A DNA stretch of 64,000 nucleotides. Source: an uncultured delta proteobacterium. GTDB taxonomy: Bacteria; Desulfobacterota; Desulfobulbia; Desulfobulbales; Desulfurivibrionaceae. The stretch is from assembly GCA_903869265.1 (NCBI GenBank), contig CAIPYE010000003.1, positions 22,976 through 86,975 on the forward strand, in the 5' to 3' direction. The notes below the pieces were generated by a model that was not told the origin of the DNA, ran no database searches, and was given only the letters and a program-made list of their open reading frames with translations. A program made the translations under genes and the position numbers. This document shows positions 43,869-52,654 of this stretch, in pieces. Position 1 is the stretch's first letter. Every line of letters begins with the position of its first letter.

Positions 43869-44526
43869 CGACAAACGAAGCGGTAGTAGCATCCGCGGCC
43901 GCGACCTGAACAATAGCCGCCCGGACCTTGGCAATGTCCTTGCGTCCGGGCGCACACTCCACCCCTGAATTGAGATCCACGGCAAAGGGACGCGCCTGCC
44001 TCACCGCCTCGCCCACATTATCAGGGGTAAGGCCGCCGGCCAGGACAACCGGGCGGGGGGGCGACAATTTCTCCAGCAGACCCCAATCAAAGGTCTGCCC
44101 GGTGCCACCGGCTGCCTTTTCGTGAAAGGTGTCAAACAAAAAAGCCGACACCACGTCGGCATAGGGCGCCAAGTCCGCTGCGGTCAGGGACTCCCGCACC
44201 CGAAAAACCTTCATCATCCGGCAGGCGATTTCCGCGCAGTACGCAGGGGACTCTGCCCCATGCAACTGAACCTTGGTCAGACCGCAGTAGCGGACAATCT
44301 CGTTCACCGCAGCAGCTTCCTGGTCGAGAAAAACCCCAACCGCATCGACAAAGGGTGGCAGGCTTTTCACAATTTCCCGAGCCCGTTCCGGGTCAATGTA
44401 CCGGGGGCTTTGCTCGACAAAGATCAGGCCGATCGCGTCCACCCCTGCGGCCACCACTGCAGCAACCTCCGCCATCTCCCGCATCCCGCATACCTTGATC
44501 CGCGTTCTCGCGTGCATGCCCTTCAT
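43858..44526 (-). CDS. trpF: Phosphoribosylanthranilate isomerase
   Basis: Protein of 222 residues, TIM barrel, that isomerises N-(5-phosphoribosyl)anthranilate. It has the N-terminal motif RIKVCGMREMAEVAAVVAAGVDAIGLIF, VGVFLDQ, KVQLHG, and VVLAGGLTPDNVGEAV near the end, followed by VDLNSGVE. The catalytic Cys is in KVCGM. It is the last gene of the trp operon, overlapping trpC by four bases (ATGA type). The C-terminal end runs into a short repeat. Confidence 0.95.
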   Translation of the reverse strand: MKGMHARTRIKVCGMREMAEVAAVVAAGVDAIGLIFVEQSPRYIDPERAREIVKSLPPFVDAVGVFLDQEAAAVNEIVRYCGLTKVQLHGAESPAYCAEIACRMMKVFRVRESLTAADLAPYADVVSAFLFDTFHEKAAGGTGQTFDWGLLEKLSPPRPVVLAGGLTPDNVGEAVRQARPFAVDLNSGVECAPGRKDIAKVRAAIVQVAAADATTASFVADR

Positions 44527-45296
44527 CCTTGCTGCCCGCCGACCAGCGTCCGCAGAGCCTCAGCCGGGTCAGCAGCCCGCATCAGGGTTTCCCCGACCAA
44601 CGCCGCCCGAATCCCATGCTCTGCAAGCCGCAACATATCCTGATGGTCACGGATCCCTGATTCGCTCACCAGGGGAATCTCCGGTGGGATCATCTTCTGC
44701 AGGCGGAAGGTGGAGTTCAGATCCATGGAAAAATCGCGGAGATCGCGGTTGTTGACCCCGATCAAACGGCTGCCCGCTGCCACGGCTTTTTCAACCTCCG
44801 CCTCGTCATGCACCTCCACCAGGACATCCATGCCAAGCTCGGAGGCCAGGGCCTGGTACTCCTGTATCTGGCTGGTCTCGAGAATGGCGGCAATCAACAA
44901 AATCGCGTCAGCGCCGTAAGCCCGCGCCTCCCGGATCTGCAAGGGATCAATGATGAAGTCCTTGCGCAGCACCGGCAGTCCAACCGCCGCCCGTACCGCT
45001 GGGATATAGGCAAGCGACCCCTGGAAAAAATCCATGTCGGTGAGCACCGACATGGCCTGGGCACCACCAGCCTGATAGCTGCGGGCGATGGCCACCGGAT
45101 CGAAATCAGGCCGGATCACGCCCTTGGATGGAGATGCTTTCTTGGCCTCGGCAATGACAGCCACACCGGGAAAATCCGTCAAAGCCCGGATAAAACCGCG
45201 CGGAGGCGGAATCTTCAAATCGGGCGTGGCAATGCCTCTGGCCTTGAGGGCCGCGACCTCTTCTCTCTTCCGGGCTACGATGGCATCAAGGATCAT
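44523..45296 (-). CDS. trpC: Indole-3-glycerol phosphate synthase
   Basis: Protein of 257 residues catalysing the decarboxylative ring closure to indole-3-glycerol phosphate. Motifs: VIAEAKKASPSKGVI, VLTDMDFFQGS, LRKDFIIDPLQIREARAYGADAILLI, LIGVNNRDLRDFSMDL and LVSESGI. It overlaps trpD upstream and trpF downstream by four bases each, so translational coupling is likely. Length is normal; TrpF is separate rather than fused as in E. coli. Confidence 0.96.
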   Translation of the reverse strand: MILDAIVARKREEVAALKARGIATPDLKIPPPRGFIRALTDFPGVAVIAEAKKASPSKGVIRPDFDPVAIARSYQAGGAQAMSVLTDMDFFQGSLAYIPAVRAAVGLPVLRKDFIIDPLQIREARAYGADAILLIAAILETSQIQEYQALASELGMDVLVEVHDEAEVEKAVAAGSRLIGVNNRDLRDFSMDLNSTFRLQKMIPPEIPLVSESGIRDHQDMLRLAEHGIRAALVGETLMRAADPAEALRTLVGGQQG

Positions 45297-46324
45297 TGTT
45301 TTTTCACCGACTTGGAAAAGGCGACCAGCGCCTCAACCTTGTTGAGCGCACCCCCGCTGGCCACCACCTCGCGGGCCAGGGCCACGCCGGAGGCCAAATC
45401 ATCGCTACGCCCGGCAGCCATCAGGGCGGCGCCTGCATTGAGCAGAACCATGTCCAGACAAGGTCCACCCCTGCCTGTGAGCACGGAACGCAACTGCGCA
45501 GCCGCCTCGGTTGCGGTTGTCCCGCCTTTGATCTCGGCCAGGCTGGCCGTGGCCATACCCAACTCCGAAGGATGAATGGTGTATGTTGTCAGTTTACCGT
45601 TGGCCCAGTCGGAGACCCTGGTCGCGCCAGTAATGGTTATCTCGTCAAGATTACCCTCGCCGCACACCACCAGGGCGCGCCGGGTGCCAAGCCTTCCCAG
45701 CACTTGGGCCAGGGTCTCGGTGAGGGAAGGGGCAAACACCCCCAGAACCTGAACATTGGCCCCGGCAGGATTGGTCAAGGGCCCGAGGATATTAAAGATC
45801 GTCCGGATTCCGATCTCGCGACGCGGGCCGATGGCATGTTTCATCGCCCCATGCAAGGCAGGGGCAAACATGAAGCCGATGCCGATCTCGCGGATGCATT
45901 GGCCGATCTGCTCGGCGCTCAAGCTCAGGTCCACACCCAAAGCTTCCAGTACGTCGGCGCTGCCGCAATGGCTGGAAACGGAACGATTGCCGTGCTTGGC
46001 CACCGGAACCCCGGCTGCGGCCACGACAAAGGCGCTGGTGGTGGAGACATTAAAGGTACCGGAAGCATCGCCTCCGGTGCCGCAGGTATCGACGAGGATC
46101 TCGCTGTCCGCTACCGCATGCACCCTGGTGGCCTTTGCCCGCATCACCTTGGCCGCACCGGTGATCTCATCCACGGTTTCACCCTTGATCCTAAGCGCGG
46201 TGATAAAGGCGCCGATCTGGGCCTGGGTTGCTTCGCCGCCCACAATGGTTTCCATCACCCCGACCATCTCCGCTTCGCTCAGGTCGGTGCCCGCCACCAC
46301 TTTGGCGATGGCCTCTTTCATCAT
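45293..46324 (-). CDS. trpD: Anthranilate phosphoribosyltransferase
   Basis: Protein of 343 residues that joins anthranilate to PRPP. The core motif DTCGTGGDASGTFNVSTTSAFVVAAAGVPVAKHGNRSVSSHCGSADVLEALG is the phosphate-binding region, and MKHAIGPRREIGIRTIFNILGPLTNPA is also typical. The N-terminal helical domain is intact. It is encoded separately from TrpG, unlike E. coli. It overlaps trpG and trpC by four bases each. Confidence 0.96.
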   Translation of the reverse strand: MMKEAIAKVVAGTDLSEAEMVGVMETIVGGEATQAQIGAFITALRIKGETVDEITGAAKVMRAKATRVHAVADSEILVDTCGTGGDASGTFNVSTTSAFVVAAAGVPVAKHGNRSVSSHCGSADVLEALGVDLSLSAEQIGQCIREIGIGFMFAPALHGAMKHAIGPRREIGIRTIFNILGPLTNPAGANVQVLGVFAPSLTETLAQVLGRLGTRRALVVCGEGNLDEITITGATRVSDWANGKLTTYTIHPSELGMATASLAEIKGGTTATEAAAQLRSVLTGRGGPCLDMVLLNAGAALMAAGRSDDLASGVALAREVVASGGALNKVEALVAFSKSVKKQ

Positions 46325-46929
46325 GCGGACATCTCCCGGCGCTGCTTGGCGAGGATTTCCGGATAGGCAGGATCAATGAAATTTTTCAGCAACTGCACCC
46401 CGGCCGGGGTCATAATGGATTCGGGATGGAATTGCACCCCTTCCACCGGCAGACTCCGGTGCCTGAGGCCCATAAGTTCGCCCTGATCGGATCGCGCCGA
46501 AACCATCAGACAACCGGGCAGATCCGATTCCCTGACCACCAGGGAATGATACCGCATGGCCTCAAATGGATTGGGCAGACCGGTGAACACCCCAAAACCA
46601 TCGTGGCTGATGGGGCTTGTCTTGCCATGCATCAGCCGCCCGGCCCGCACGGTTTGTCCGCCAAAGGCCTCACCCAGGGATTGATGTCCCAGACAAACGC
46701 CCAGCACTGGAATCCTCTCGCTGAAAAAGCGGATCGCCTCAATGGATATCCCCGCCTGGGCCGGAGAACAAGGACCGGGGGAGATCAGCAACCGGTCGGG
46801 AGCAAGCCCGGCGATGAAGGAGATATCCACCTCGTCGTTGCGGAAGATTTTCATCTCGGCGCCCATGCCCCCGAGGGTCTGGACAATGTTGTAGGTAAAG
46901 GAGTCGTAATTATCGATGATGACTATCAT
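46321..46929 (-). CDS. trpG: Anthranilate synthase glutamine amidotransferase component
   Basis: Protein of 202 residues that supplies ammonia from glutamine to TrpE. The catalytic Cys is in VLGVCLGHQSLGEAFGG and the His-Glu pair in VEGVQFHPESIMTPAG. IDNYDSFTYNIVQTL is the N-terminal signature. It may also serve the folate enzyme PabB. It is separated from trpE by 132 bases that contain repeat copy 4, the only break in an otherwise overlapping operon. Confidence 0.95.
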   Translation of the reverse strand: MIVIIDNYDSFTYNIVQTLGGMGAEMKIFRNDEVDISFIAGLAPDRLLISPGPCSPAQAGISIEAIRFFSERIPVLGVCLGHQSLGEAFGGQTVRAGRLMHGKTSPISHDGFGVFTGLPNPFEAMRYHSLVVRESDLPGCLMVSARSDQGELMGLRHRSLPVEGVQFHPESIMTPAGVQLLKNFIDPAYPEILAKQRREMSA

Positions 46930-46969
46930 ATTCTTTCTCGCGCGCCGCCGGACAAGCCGGTTGCTAAGC

Positions 46970-47070
46970 CGTTGTTCAAAAAACTGTAACCTTGGAATAT
47001 CGTGATCGGCATAAGGAGCCGTAACGAAATGAACAAGAAAGCTCTTTTTTCGTAACGGCTCCTAAAATTC
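46970..47070. repeat. Palindromic repeat copy 4 (AGGAGCCGTAACG family)
   Basis: AGGAGCCGTAACGAAA (47014-47029) is exactly complementary to 47048-47063. Upstream is AAGCCGTTGTTCAAAA, matching copy 2. The TAG stop codon of trpE lies at the edge of the right arm, so the repeat interrupts the trpE-trpG junction. Confidence 0.75.
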
Positions 47071-48564
47071 TTTCTCTGCCAGCTCCACCGCCCGCCGCAG
47101 CCCCATGGATTTATTGATGGTTTCCTGATACTCCAAGGCGGGCACCGAATCGGCGACAATCCCCGCGCCGGCCTGCACCCAGAGATCATCGCCCTGCATG
47201 ACAAAGGTCCGGATGGTGATGCAAAAATCCATATTCCCGGAAAAACCGAAATAGCCAACGGATCCGGCATAGGGCCCGCGCCGCTCGGGCTCAAGCTCTT
47301 CAATGATCTCCATGGCCCGAATCTTCGGGGCCCCGCTCACCGTGCCCGCAGGGAAGCAGGCGCGCAGGACATCGAACTGATCCTTGCCCGGCGCCAGAGT
47401 CCCATGCACCCCGGAAACCAGATGCATGACATGGCTGTAGCGCTCGACCACCACGAGATCGCGGACCTCCACCGAGCCATATTGGGCAACCCGGCCCACG
47501 TCGTTGCGGCCCAGATCGACCAGCATCAAATGCTCGGCCCGCTCCTTGGGATCAGCCAGCAGTTCCTGTTCAAGGGCAGCATCTTCTTCCTGGGTTTTCC
47601 CGCGCTTTCTCGTCCCGGCAATGGGCCTGAGCTCGATATCGTCCTGCTCAAGGCGGACCAAGATCTCCGGGGAAGAACCGATCTGAACCAGGTCCCCGAG
47701 CTTGAGATAAAAAAGATAGGGGCTTGGGTTGATATGGCGCAGGGCGCGGTAGAGCTTAAAGGGCGCAAGTTCTGTTTTGGTGTGAAACCGTTGCGACAAG
47801 ACAACCTGGATGACATCACCGGCCTGGATATACTCCTTGGCCGCCTCCACCATTTTCTCGAATGCTTCTTCGCTCATGTTGGAAGTGAAGGCGTGGGGCG
47901 TAGTTGCTTTCAAGCCTTTGCCGCCGAGATACTCCGTGGGCATGGGAGCTTGGAGACGGACAATGACCTCCTCGATTTCGGCCTGCGCTTTCGCATACAG
48001 GGCCGGGATATCGCGCACCCCCGCGGTCTGCACCAGATTGACCACGGTGAGCAGTTGCCTGAGGTTGTCGTAGATCAAGACGGTGCGCGGCACCATGAAA
48101 GAGCTGTCTGGAAATTGGGCAAGGGGCGGGTTGCTCTCGGGCAGCCGCTCCATGAACCGCACCATATCGTAGCCCAAAAACCCGACGGCCCCGCCAAAAA
48201 AACGCGGCAACAGCTCTGGGTCGCAGGCCATCTCTGCATTGCAGGCATTGAAGGATTTTAGCAGATTTTGCAGGGCCTCAAGCGGGTCGCCCTGCTGCTC
48301 ATCCACCGCATCCTCACGGGTAATGGTGATCTGGGTGCCGCGACTTGCAAAGGTGACGATGGGGTCAAAACCGATAAAGGAATAACGTCCCCATTTCTCC
48401 CCACCCTCAAGGCTTTCAAAGAGAAAGGCGTGCGACTCCCCGCCCGCCACCTTGGCAAAGATGGTCAGCGGCGTATCGAGGTCAGCGACGATTTCCCGAT
48501 AGATCGGCACCAGGCCGGCATCGACCGCCAGGTGTTCAAATTCCGGCAAGGAAGGTCGAAACAT
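47062..48564 (-). CDS. trpE: Anthranilate synthase component I
   Basis: Protein of 500 residues that converts chorismate to anthranilate with TrpG. The chorismate-binding domain shows QRFHTKTELAPFKLYRALRHINPSPYLFYL, PIAGTRKRGKTQEEDAALEQELLADPKERAEHLMLVDLGRNDVGRVA, and VSGAPKIRAMEIIEELEP. The N-terminal part includes LFESLEGGEKWGRYSFIG, near the usual tryptophan feedback site. The start ATG follows GAGGA. The gene ends at repeat copy 4. An intrinsic terminator lies in its leader. Confidence 0.96.
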   Translation of the reverse strand: MFRPSLPEFEHLAVDAGLVPIYREIVADLDTPLTIFAKVAGGESHAFLFESLEGGEKWGRYSFIGFDPIVTFASRGTQITITREDAVDEQQGDPLEALQNLLKSFNACNAEMACDPELLPRFFGGAVGFLGYDMVRFMERLPESNPPLAQFPDSSFMVPRTVLIYDNLRQLLTVVNLVQTAGVRDIPALYAKAQAEIEEVIVRLQAPMPTEYLGGKGLKATTPHAFTSNMSEEAFEKMVEAAKEYIQAGDVIQVVLSQRFHTKTELAPFKLYRALRHINPSPYLFYLKLGDLVQIGSSPEILVRLEQDDIELRPIAGTRKRGKTQEEDAALEQELLADPKERAEHLMLVDLGRNDVGRVAQYGSVEVRDLVVVERYSHVMHLVSGVHGTLAPGKDQFDVLRACFPAGTVSGAPKIRAMEIIEELEPERRGPYAGSVGYFGFSGNMDFCITIRTFVMQGDDLWVQAGAGIVADSVPALEYQETINKSMGLRRAVELAEKEF

Positions 48565-48583
48565 GATGGGTCCTCAACTCATA

Positions 48584-48621
48584 AAAAAAGCCATGGAACA
48601 CAAGCGTCCCATGGCTTTTTT
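48584..48621 (-). terminator. Intrinsic terminator between rpsT and trpE
   Basis: AAAAAAGCCATGG and CCATGGCTTTTTT form a perfect stem, with T-runs on both strands. It lies 20 bases upstream of the trpE start and 164 bases after the rpsT stop. It either ends rpsT or acts as an attenuator. No leader peptide with tandem Trp codons and a ribosome site was seen. Confidence 0.8.
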
Positions 48622-48784
48622 ATTTTTCTTCTCGTAGCGAAACACTCTCCATAATATACAGGTTTGATCCCTGCGCACGGCGGAAGAGGCACAACCAGGC
48701 CCATCGGAAGGGCCTCGGCAAATCATTCTCCCGCAGGAGAACAACCACGCCAGGGCTCCAGCCGTTACCGGCTCTCTCGTTATA

Positions 48785-49057
48785 TTACACCGCGGCCAAC
48801 ATGGCATTTACCCGCTTGGTCAAACGGGAAACCTTGCGGGAGGCGTTCTTTTTGTGGATGGAACCTTTCACCGCTGTTTTCTCTATAATAGGGATCGCCA
48901 ACTTCAGTGCTTCCTGGGCCTGATCTCCAGCGTTCAGCTCAACGGCCTCAAGGACCTTCTTCACAACACCCTTCATCTTGCTCTTGTTGGAGCGATTGCG
49001 AAGCCGTTGCAACTGGTTCTGACGATTCCTTTTCTCGGCGGATTTATGATTAGCCAA
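48785..49057 (-). CDS. rpsT: 30S ribosomal protein S20
   Basis: Protein of 90 residues, rich in Lys and Arg (MANHKSAEKRNRQNQLQRLRNRSNKSKMKGVVKKVLEAV ... IHKKNASRKVSRLTKRVNAMLAA), matching S20 in start, length and end. It binds 16S rRNA early in 30S assembly. It is monocistronic or cotranscribed with trpE, with a promoter-like sequence upstream. Confidence 0.97.
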   Translation of the reverse strand: MANHKSAEKRNRQNQLQRLRNRSNKSKMKGVVKKVLEAVELNAGDQAQEALKLAIPIIEKTAVKGSIHKKNASRKVSRLTKRVNAMLAAV

Positions 49058-49189
49058 TTCTCAACTCCTGTTTACTGTATTGTTGATTGATTCAAGATGC
49101 TCTGCCCGCGCCGTTTCACGGCTGGCAGGTTTCCTGCCCGGTCGCCGGTTCCCGGCAACACCGACAGAAAGATGCTGGAAAATTTTGTG

Positions 49190-49218
49190 AAGATAAATCA
49201 ATTTCCCCGCCTTGTCAA
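49190..49218 (-). promoter_or_regulatory. Sigma-70-type promoter for rpsT
   Basis: On the minus strand, TTGACA and TATCTT are spaced by 17 bases, about 130 bases before the rpsT start. The rest of the 385-base rpsT/cdaA gap (49058-49442) holds no gene that I can see. Confidence 0.5.
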
Positions 49219-49442
49219 GCAACAACTGGGCAGCCTGTTTCGATATTTTTTTGAACATGCGCCGAGAGTTTCTTTGCACGAAACAACTTTTCGTTTCACA
49301 ACACCACGACCGATCTCCTCAATTTTTTTAAAAAAATTCATTCATGCCCCTTGCCTGACACCCTGCTTTTCGTTTACTTTACAGATGTAGATATTTTCAA
49401 TGCTTCCACCCAATTTTTTTTATTAACGGACCCCGGACCACA

Positions 49443-50234
49443 ATGCTGGAATTCGCACAGTCACTCCGCTGGCAAGACATCTTCGATATCATGATCGTCT
49501 CGTTCATCATTTATCGCGTCATGCTGCTGATCCGCGGAACCCGTGCCGTCCAGATACTGTCTGGCATCCTTGTCCTCGTCGCCCTCTATTTTGCCGCAAG
49601 AGAGCTCGAATTCCTGACCCTGTACTGGTTGCTGGGAACATTCTTAAGCTCAATCTTCCTGATTATCATCATCATTTTCCAGCGGGATATCCGACGAGCC
49701 CTGGCCCAGGTCGGACAAACCACCTTTTCCAAACCGCAGGAAGACACGGTGCACGTTCTGCTCGAGATTGTCAGGGCGGCGCAGCAAATGGCCCAACGCA
49801 AAATCGGCGGACTCATCGTCATTGAGCGGGAAACAGGACTCAACGAATACATCGAATCCGCCCACAGCCTTGACGCCATCGTCAGCAGGCAACTCCTGGT
49901 CACCATTTTCCAAACCACCGCCCCGCTCCACGACGGGGCGGTGATCATCCATAACGGCCGGATCCGTTCGGCTGGGGCTTTGCTCCCCCTCACCAGAAAC
50001 CCCTATATAAGCAAGCAACTTGGCACCCGCCACCGGGCAGCCATCGGTCTTTCCGAAGAAACAGACGCAGTGATCATCGTTATCTCGGAAGAAACCCAGA
50101 AGATCTCCCTGGTCCAGCACGGGGCCCTGACCTCCGATCTCGACGAAAACGCACTCAGAAGCCGACTTGACGCAATCTTTGTTCCCAAGGAAAATACGAC
50201 TCCCCTGTTATGGAAAAACTGGCTAAACAAATAA
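49443..50234 (+). CDS. cdaA: Diadenylate cyclase (CdaA type)
   Basis: Protein of 263 residues making c-di-AMP from two ATP. Three N-terminal membrane segments (about 15-85) precede the DisA_N domain, with the catalytic motif LHDGAVIIHNGRI (DGA) and the RHRAAIGLSEETDAVIIVISEE motif (RHR). The gene is followed by a YbbR/CdaR-like gene and glmM, the same order as the Bacillota cdaA-cdaR-glmM operon. There CdaR and GlmM modulate the cyclase, so the same may hold here. The stop overlaps the ybbR start by 25 bases. Confidence 0.95.
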   Translation: MLEFAQSLRWQDIFDIMIVSFIIYRVMLLIRGTRAVQILSGILVLVALYFAARELEFLTLYWLLGTFLSSIFLIIIIIFQRDIRRALAQVGQTTFSKPQEDTVHVLLEIVRAAQQMAQRKIGGLIVIERETGLNEYIESAHSLDAIVSRQLLVTIFQTTAPLHDGAVIIHNGRIRSAGALLPLTRNPYISKQLGTRHRAAIGLSEETDAVIIVISEETQKISLVQHGALTSDLDENALRSRLDAIFVPKENTTPLLWKNWLNK

Positions 50235-51178
50235 TCCGGCGCCTGCCCACCCCCAAGCTCCTCAACTGGCCGAACAATTGGGGGCTGAAGCTCATTTCCC
50301 TGATCTTCGCCATCCTGCTCTGGTATTTCGTGGTGGGCGAGGACAAAATTGACACCACGGTCTACATCCCGGTGGAGATTGTCAATCTACCCAGGGAGCT
50401 GGTCATCTCCAACCAGTTCAAGAAACAGCTGGAGGCAACGGTCAGCGGCCCCCGCGGCCTGATCAACGGCCTCAACCGCCAACGGATCACGAGAACCATC
50501 AACCTTGCCAAGGCCACCCCCGGCACCATTGTCATCCGCAACGAACCCGAAACGATCCAGTTTCCACGGGGTGTCATCGTATCCCGCATCCAGCCCACCC
50601 ACATTACGTTGCTCATCGACGAATTGGTCGAAAAGGAACTCCCAGTCCATGCCAGGACAACAGGCGACCCGGCCATTGGTCATGAACTGGCGGGAGTGGT
50701 CTTCGAACCCCCGCTCATCAAAATTTCCGGTCCCAAGGCCATTGTCGGACGAGAAAAACTCCTGACCGCCAAACCCATCGACATCAACGGGCTGAAGGGA
50801 CCGACGACCGTCCAGGTTCCCTTGGAGCTGCGGCCGGCGCTTCTCGAGCTCATGGGTGAGACTGTGGTCACCGCCAATGTGGTGATCCGTGAAAAAACCA
50901 TGGAAAAGACCATCACGGATATTCCCGTCCACCTCGTCGGCACCGATTCCGCGAGAAAAGTAACCATCGAGCCGGACACCATCAACATCCGCGCCCTGCT
51001 GCCCCTGAGCAGCAAAGGAAACCAGGCCAGGCTTTTCGAAGCCACAGTCTCGACAGACGGGCTGTCGGTCGGCGTCCACAAAGTTCCGGTAAAAATCACG
51101 GCGGAGGAGGAGATAAAAATCATCGAGGCATTCCCGTCCACCGTCACCGTTAAGATTGGCCGGAGTCCTGGCAAATGA
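50210..51178 (+). CDS. cdaR: YbbR-domain protein (CdaR-like)
   Basis: Protein of 322 residues. One N-terminal membrane segment ([21 protein letters not shown], about 23-43) is followed by an external part with YbbR repeats (about 45-320; [56 protein letters not shown]). In Bacillota CdaR is the extracytoplasmic regulator of CdaA. The operon position here is the same, so a regulator of the upstream cyclase is the best reading, but it is not proven in this group. Confidence 0.85.
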   Translation: MEKLAKQIIRRLPTPKLLNWPNNWGLKLISLIFAILLWYFVVGEDKIDTTVYIPVEIVNLPRELVISNQFKKQLEATVSGPRGLINGLNRQRITRTINLAKATPGTIVIRNEPETIQFPRGVIVSRIQPTHITLLIDELVEKELPVHARTTGDPAIGHELAGVVFEPPLIKISGPKAIVGREKLLTAKPIDINGLKGPTTVQVPLELRPALLELMGETVVTANVVIREKTMEKTITDIPVHLVGTDSARKVTIEPDTINIRALLPLSSKGNQARLFEATVSTDGLSVGVHKVPVKITAEEEIKIIEAFPSTVTVKIGRSPGK

Positions 51179-51284
51179 GCCGGGACGCCAGTGTGCTCTC
51201 TGCTCTCGGCAACAGGCAAACTCCATGGCCACCCGTAATAGATTCCGTTGCCTGTCCCGTTTTTCCGACCCGCGCGAGGAAACC

Positions 51285-52643
51285 ATGAGAAAATTGTTCG
51301 GCACCGATGGGGTGCGGGGGGTGGCGAACACCTACCCCATGACCACCGAAATCGCCATGCAGATAGGGAGAGCCCTCGCCTTCCTGGTCAAAGACATGCG
51401 GCACGGCCACCGGATCGTCATCGGCAAGGACACCCGCCTTTCCTGCTACATGCTCGAAAACGCCCTGGCTGCGGGCATCTGCTCCATGGGGGTGGACGTA
51501 CTCCTGGTCGGGCCGCTGCCCACGCCGGGCATCGCCTTCATCACCACCAGCATGCGGGCCGACGCCGGGGTGGTGATCTCCGCCTCCCACAATCCCTTCC
51601 AAGACAACGGCATCAAGATCTTCGCCAGAAACGGTTTCAAACTCCAAGACGATTTGGAACTGGAGATCGAGGATCTGGTCTTCTCCGAGAAGATGTCGTC
51701 TCTGCGACCGGTGGCCGAGGAGGTGGGCCGCGCCACCCGGATCGACGACGCTAAGGGCCGCTACATCGTCTCGTTAAAAAACACCTTTCCCCAGGAATAC
51801 ACCCTGGACGCCTTCCACATCGTGCTGGACTGCGCCAACGGCGCCACCTACGGGGTTGCCCCCCACGTTTTCGAGGAGCTGGGCGCCACGGTCACCACCC
51901 TCGCGGCGGAACCGGACGGCACCAACATCAACCGCGATTGCGGTGCCCTGCACCCGGAACACATGGCCGCCAAGGTCCGAGAACTGGGGGCGGACATCGG
52001 CATCGCCCTGGACGGCGACGGCGACCGGATCATCGTGGCGGACGAGCAAGGCAACATCGTGGACGGCGACCATATCATGGCCATCTGCGCCGGTGACCTG
52101 ATCAGCCGCAAGAAGCTGAAGAAAAAAACCCTGGTCGCCACGGTGATGAGCAATCTGGGCCTGGAAGTCGCCATGCAGCGGTTGGGCGGCGCCATGGTCC
52201 GCACCCAGGTCGGCGACCGCTATGTGGTGGAAGAGATGCGCAAATCCGGCTACAATTTCGGCGGCGAGCAGTCAGGGCATCTGGTATTCCTGGAGCACAA
52301 CACCACCGGCGACGGCATCCTCGCCGCGCTGCAACTGCTGGCGGTGATGATCAAAAAGGGCAAACCCCTGTCGGAGCTGGCCACCATCATGGAAAGCTTT
52401 CCCCAGGTGCTCAAGAATGTCCGCACCGCCGAAAAGATCGATACCGCCAGCATCCCCGGTTTCAACAAAAAAATCAAAGCATTGGAAAAGAAGCTGGGCG
52501 CGGACGGCCGCATCCTCGTCCGTCCCTCCGGGACCGAACCGGTTATTCGGGTCATGGTGGAGGGCAAGGACGCTGGGCTTATCAACGCCATGGCCGACGA
52601 ACTCTGCGAGATGATCCGCAAGGCGGACCCCGCAAAAGCCTAA
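51285..52643 (+). CDS. glmM: Phosphoglucosamine mutase
   Basis: Protein of 452 residues converting glucosamine 6-phosphate to glucosamine 1-phosphate for UDP-GlcNAc. It starts [19 protein letters not shown], has the phosphoserine loop [15 protein letters not shown], the metal loop [25 protein letters not shown], and the C-terminal phosphate site [15 protein letters not shown]. The ATG at 51285 with GAGGA is chosen; the track ORF adds 43 upstream residues. It supplies cell-wall precursor and, in the cdaA-cdaR-glmM arrangement, may link c-di-AMP to wall synthesis. Confidence 0.97.
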   Translation: MRKLFGTDGVRGVANTYPMTTEIAMQIGRALAFLVKDMRHGHRIVIGKDTRLSCYMLENALAAGICSMGVDVLLVGPLPTPGIAFITTSMRADAGVVISASHNPFQDNGIKIFARNGFKLQDDLELEIEDLVFSEKMSSLRPVAEEVGRATRIDDAKGRYIVSLKNTFPQEYTLDAFHIVLDCANGATYGVAPHVFEELGATVTTLAAEPDGTNINRDCGALHPEHMAAKVRELGADIGIALDGDGDRIIVADEQGNIVDGDHIMAICAGDLISRKKLKKKTLVATVMSNLGLEVAMQRLGGAMVRTQVGDRYVVEEMRKSGYNFGGEQSGHLVFLEHNTTGDGILAALQLLAVMIKKGKPLSELATIMESFPQVLKNVRTAEKIDTASIPGFNKKIKALEKKLGADGRILVRPSGTEPVIRVMVEGKDAGLINAMADELCEMIRKADPAKA

Positions 52644-52654
52644 CCCAACAAGCC

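Noticed and set aside
48574-48807. Possible Trp leader peptide upstream of trpE
   Set aside because: The frames contain scattered Trp codons, two of which lie inside the terminator stem, but there is no ribosome site and no tandem Trp codons.
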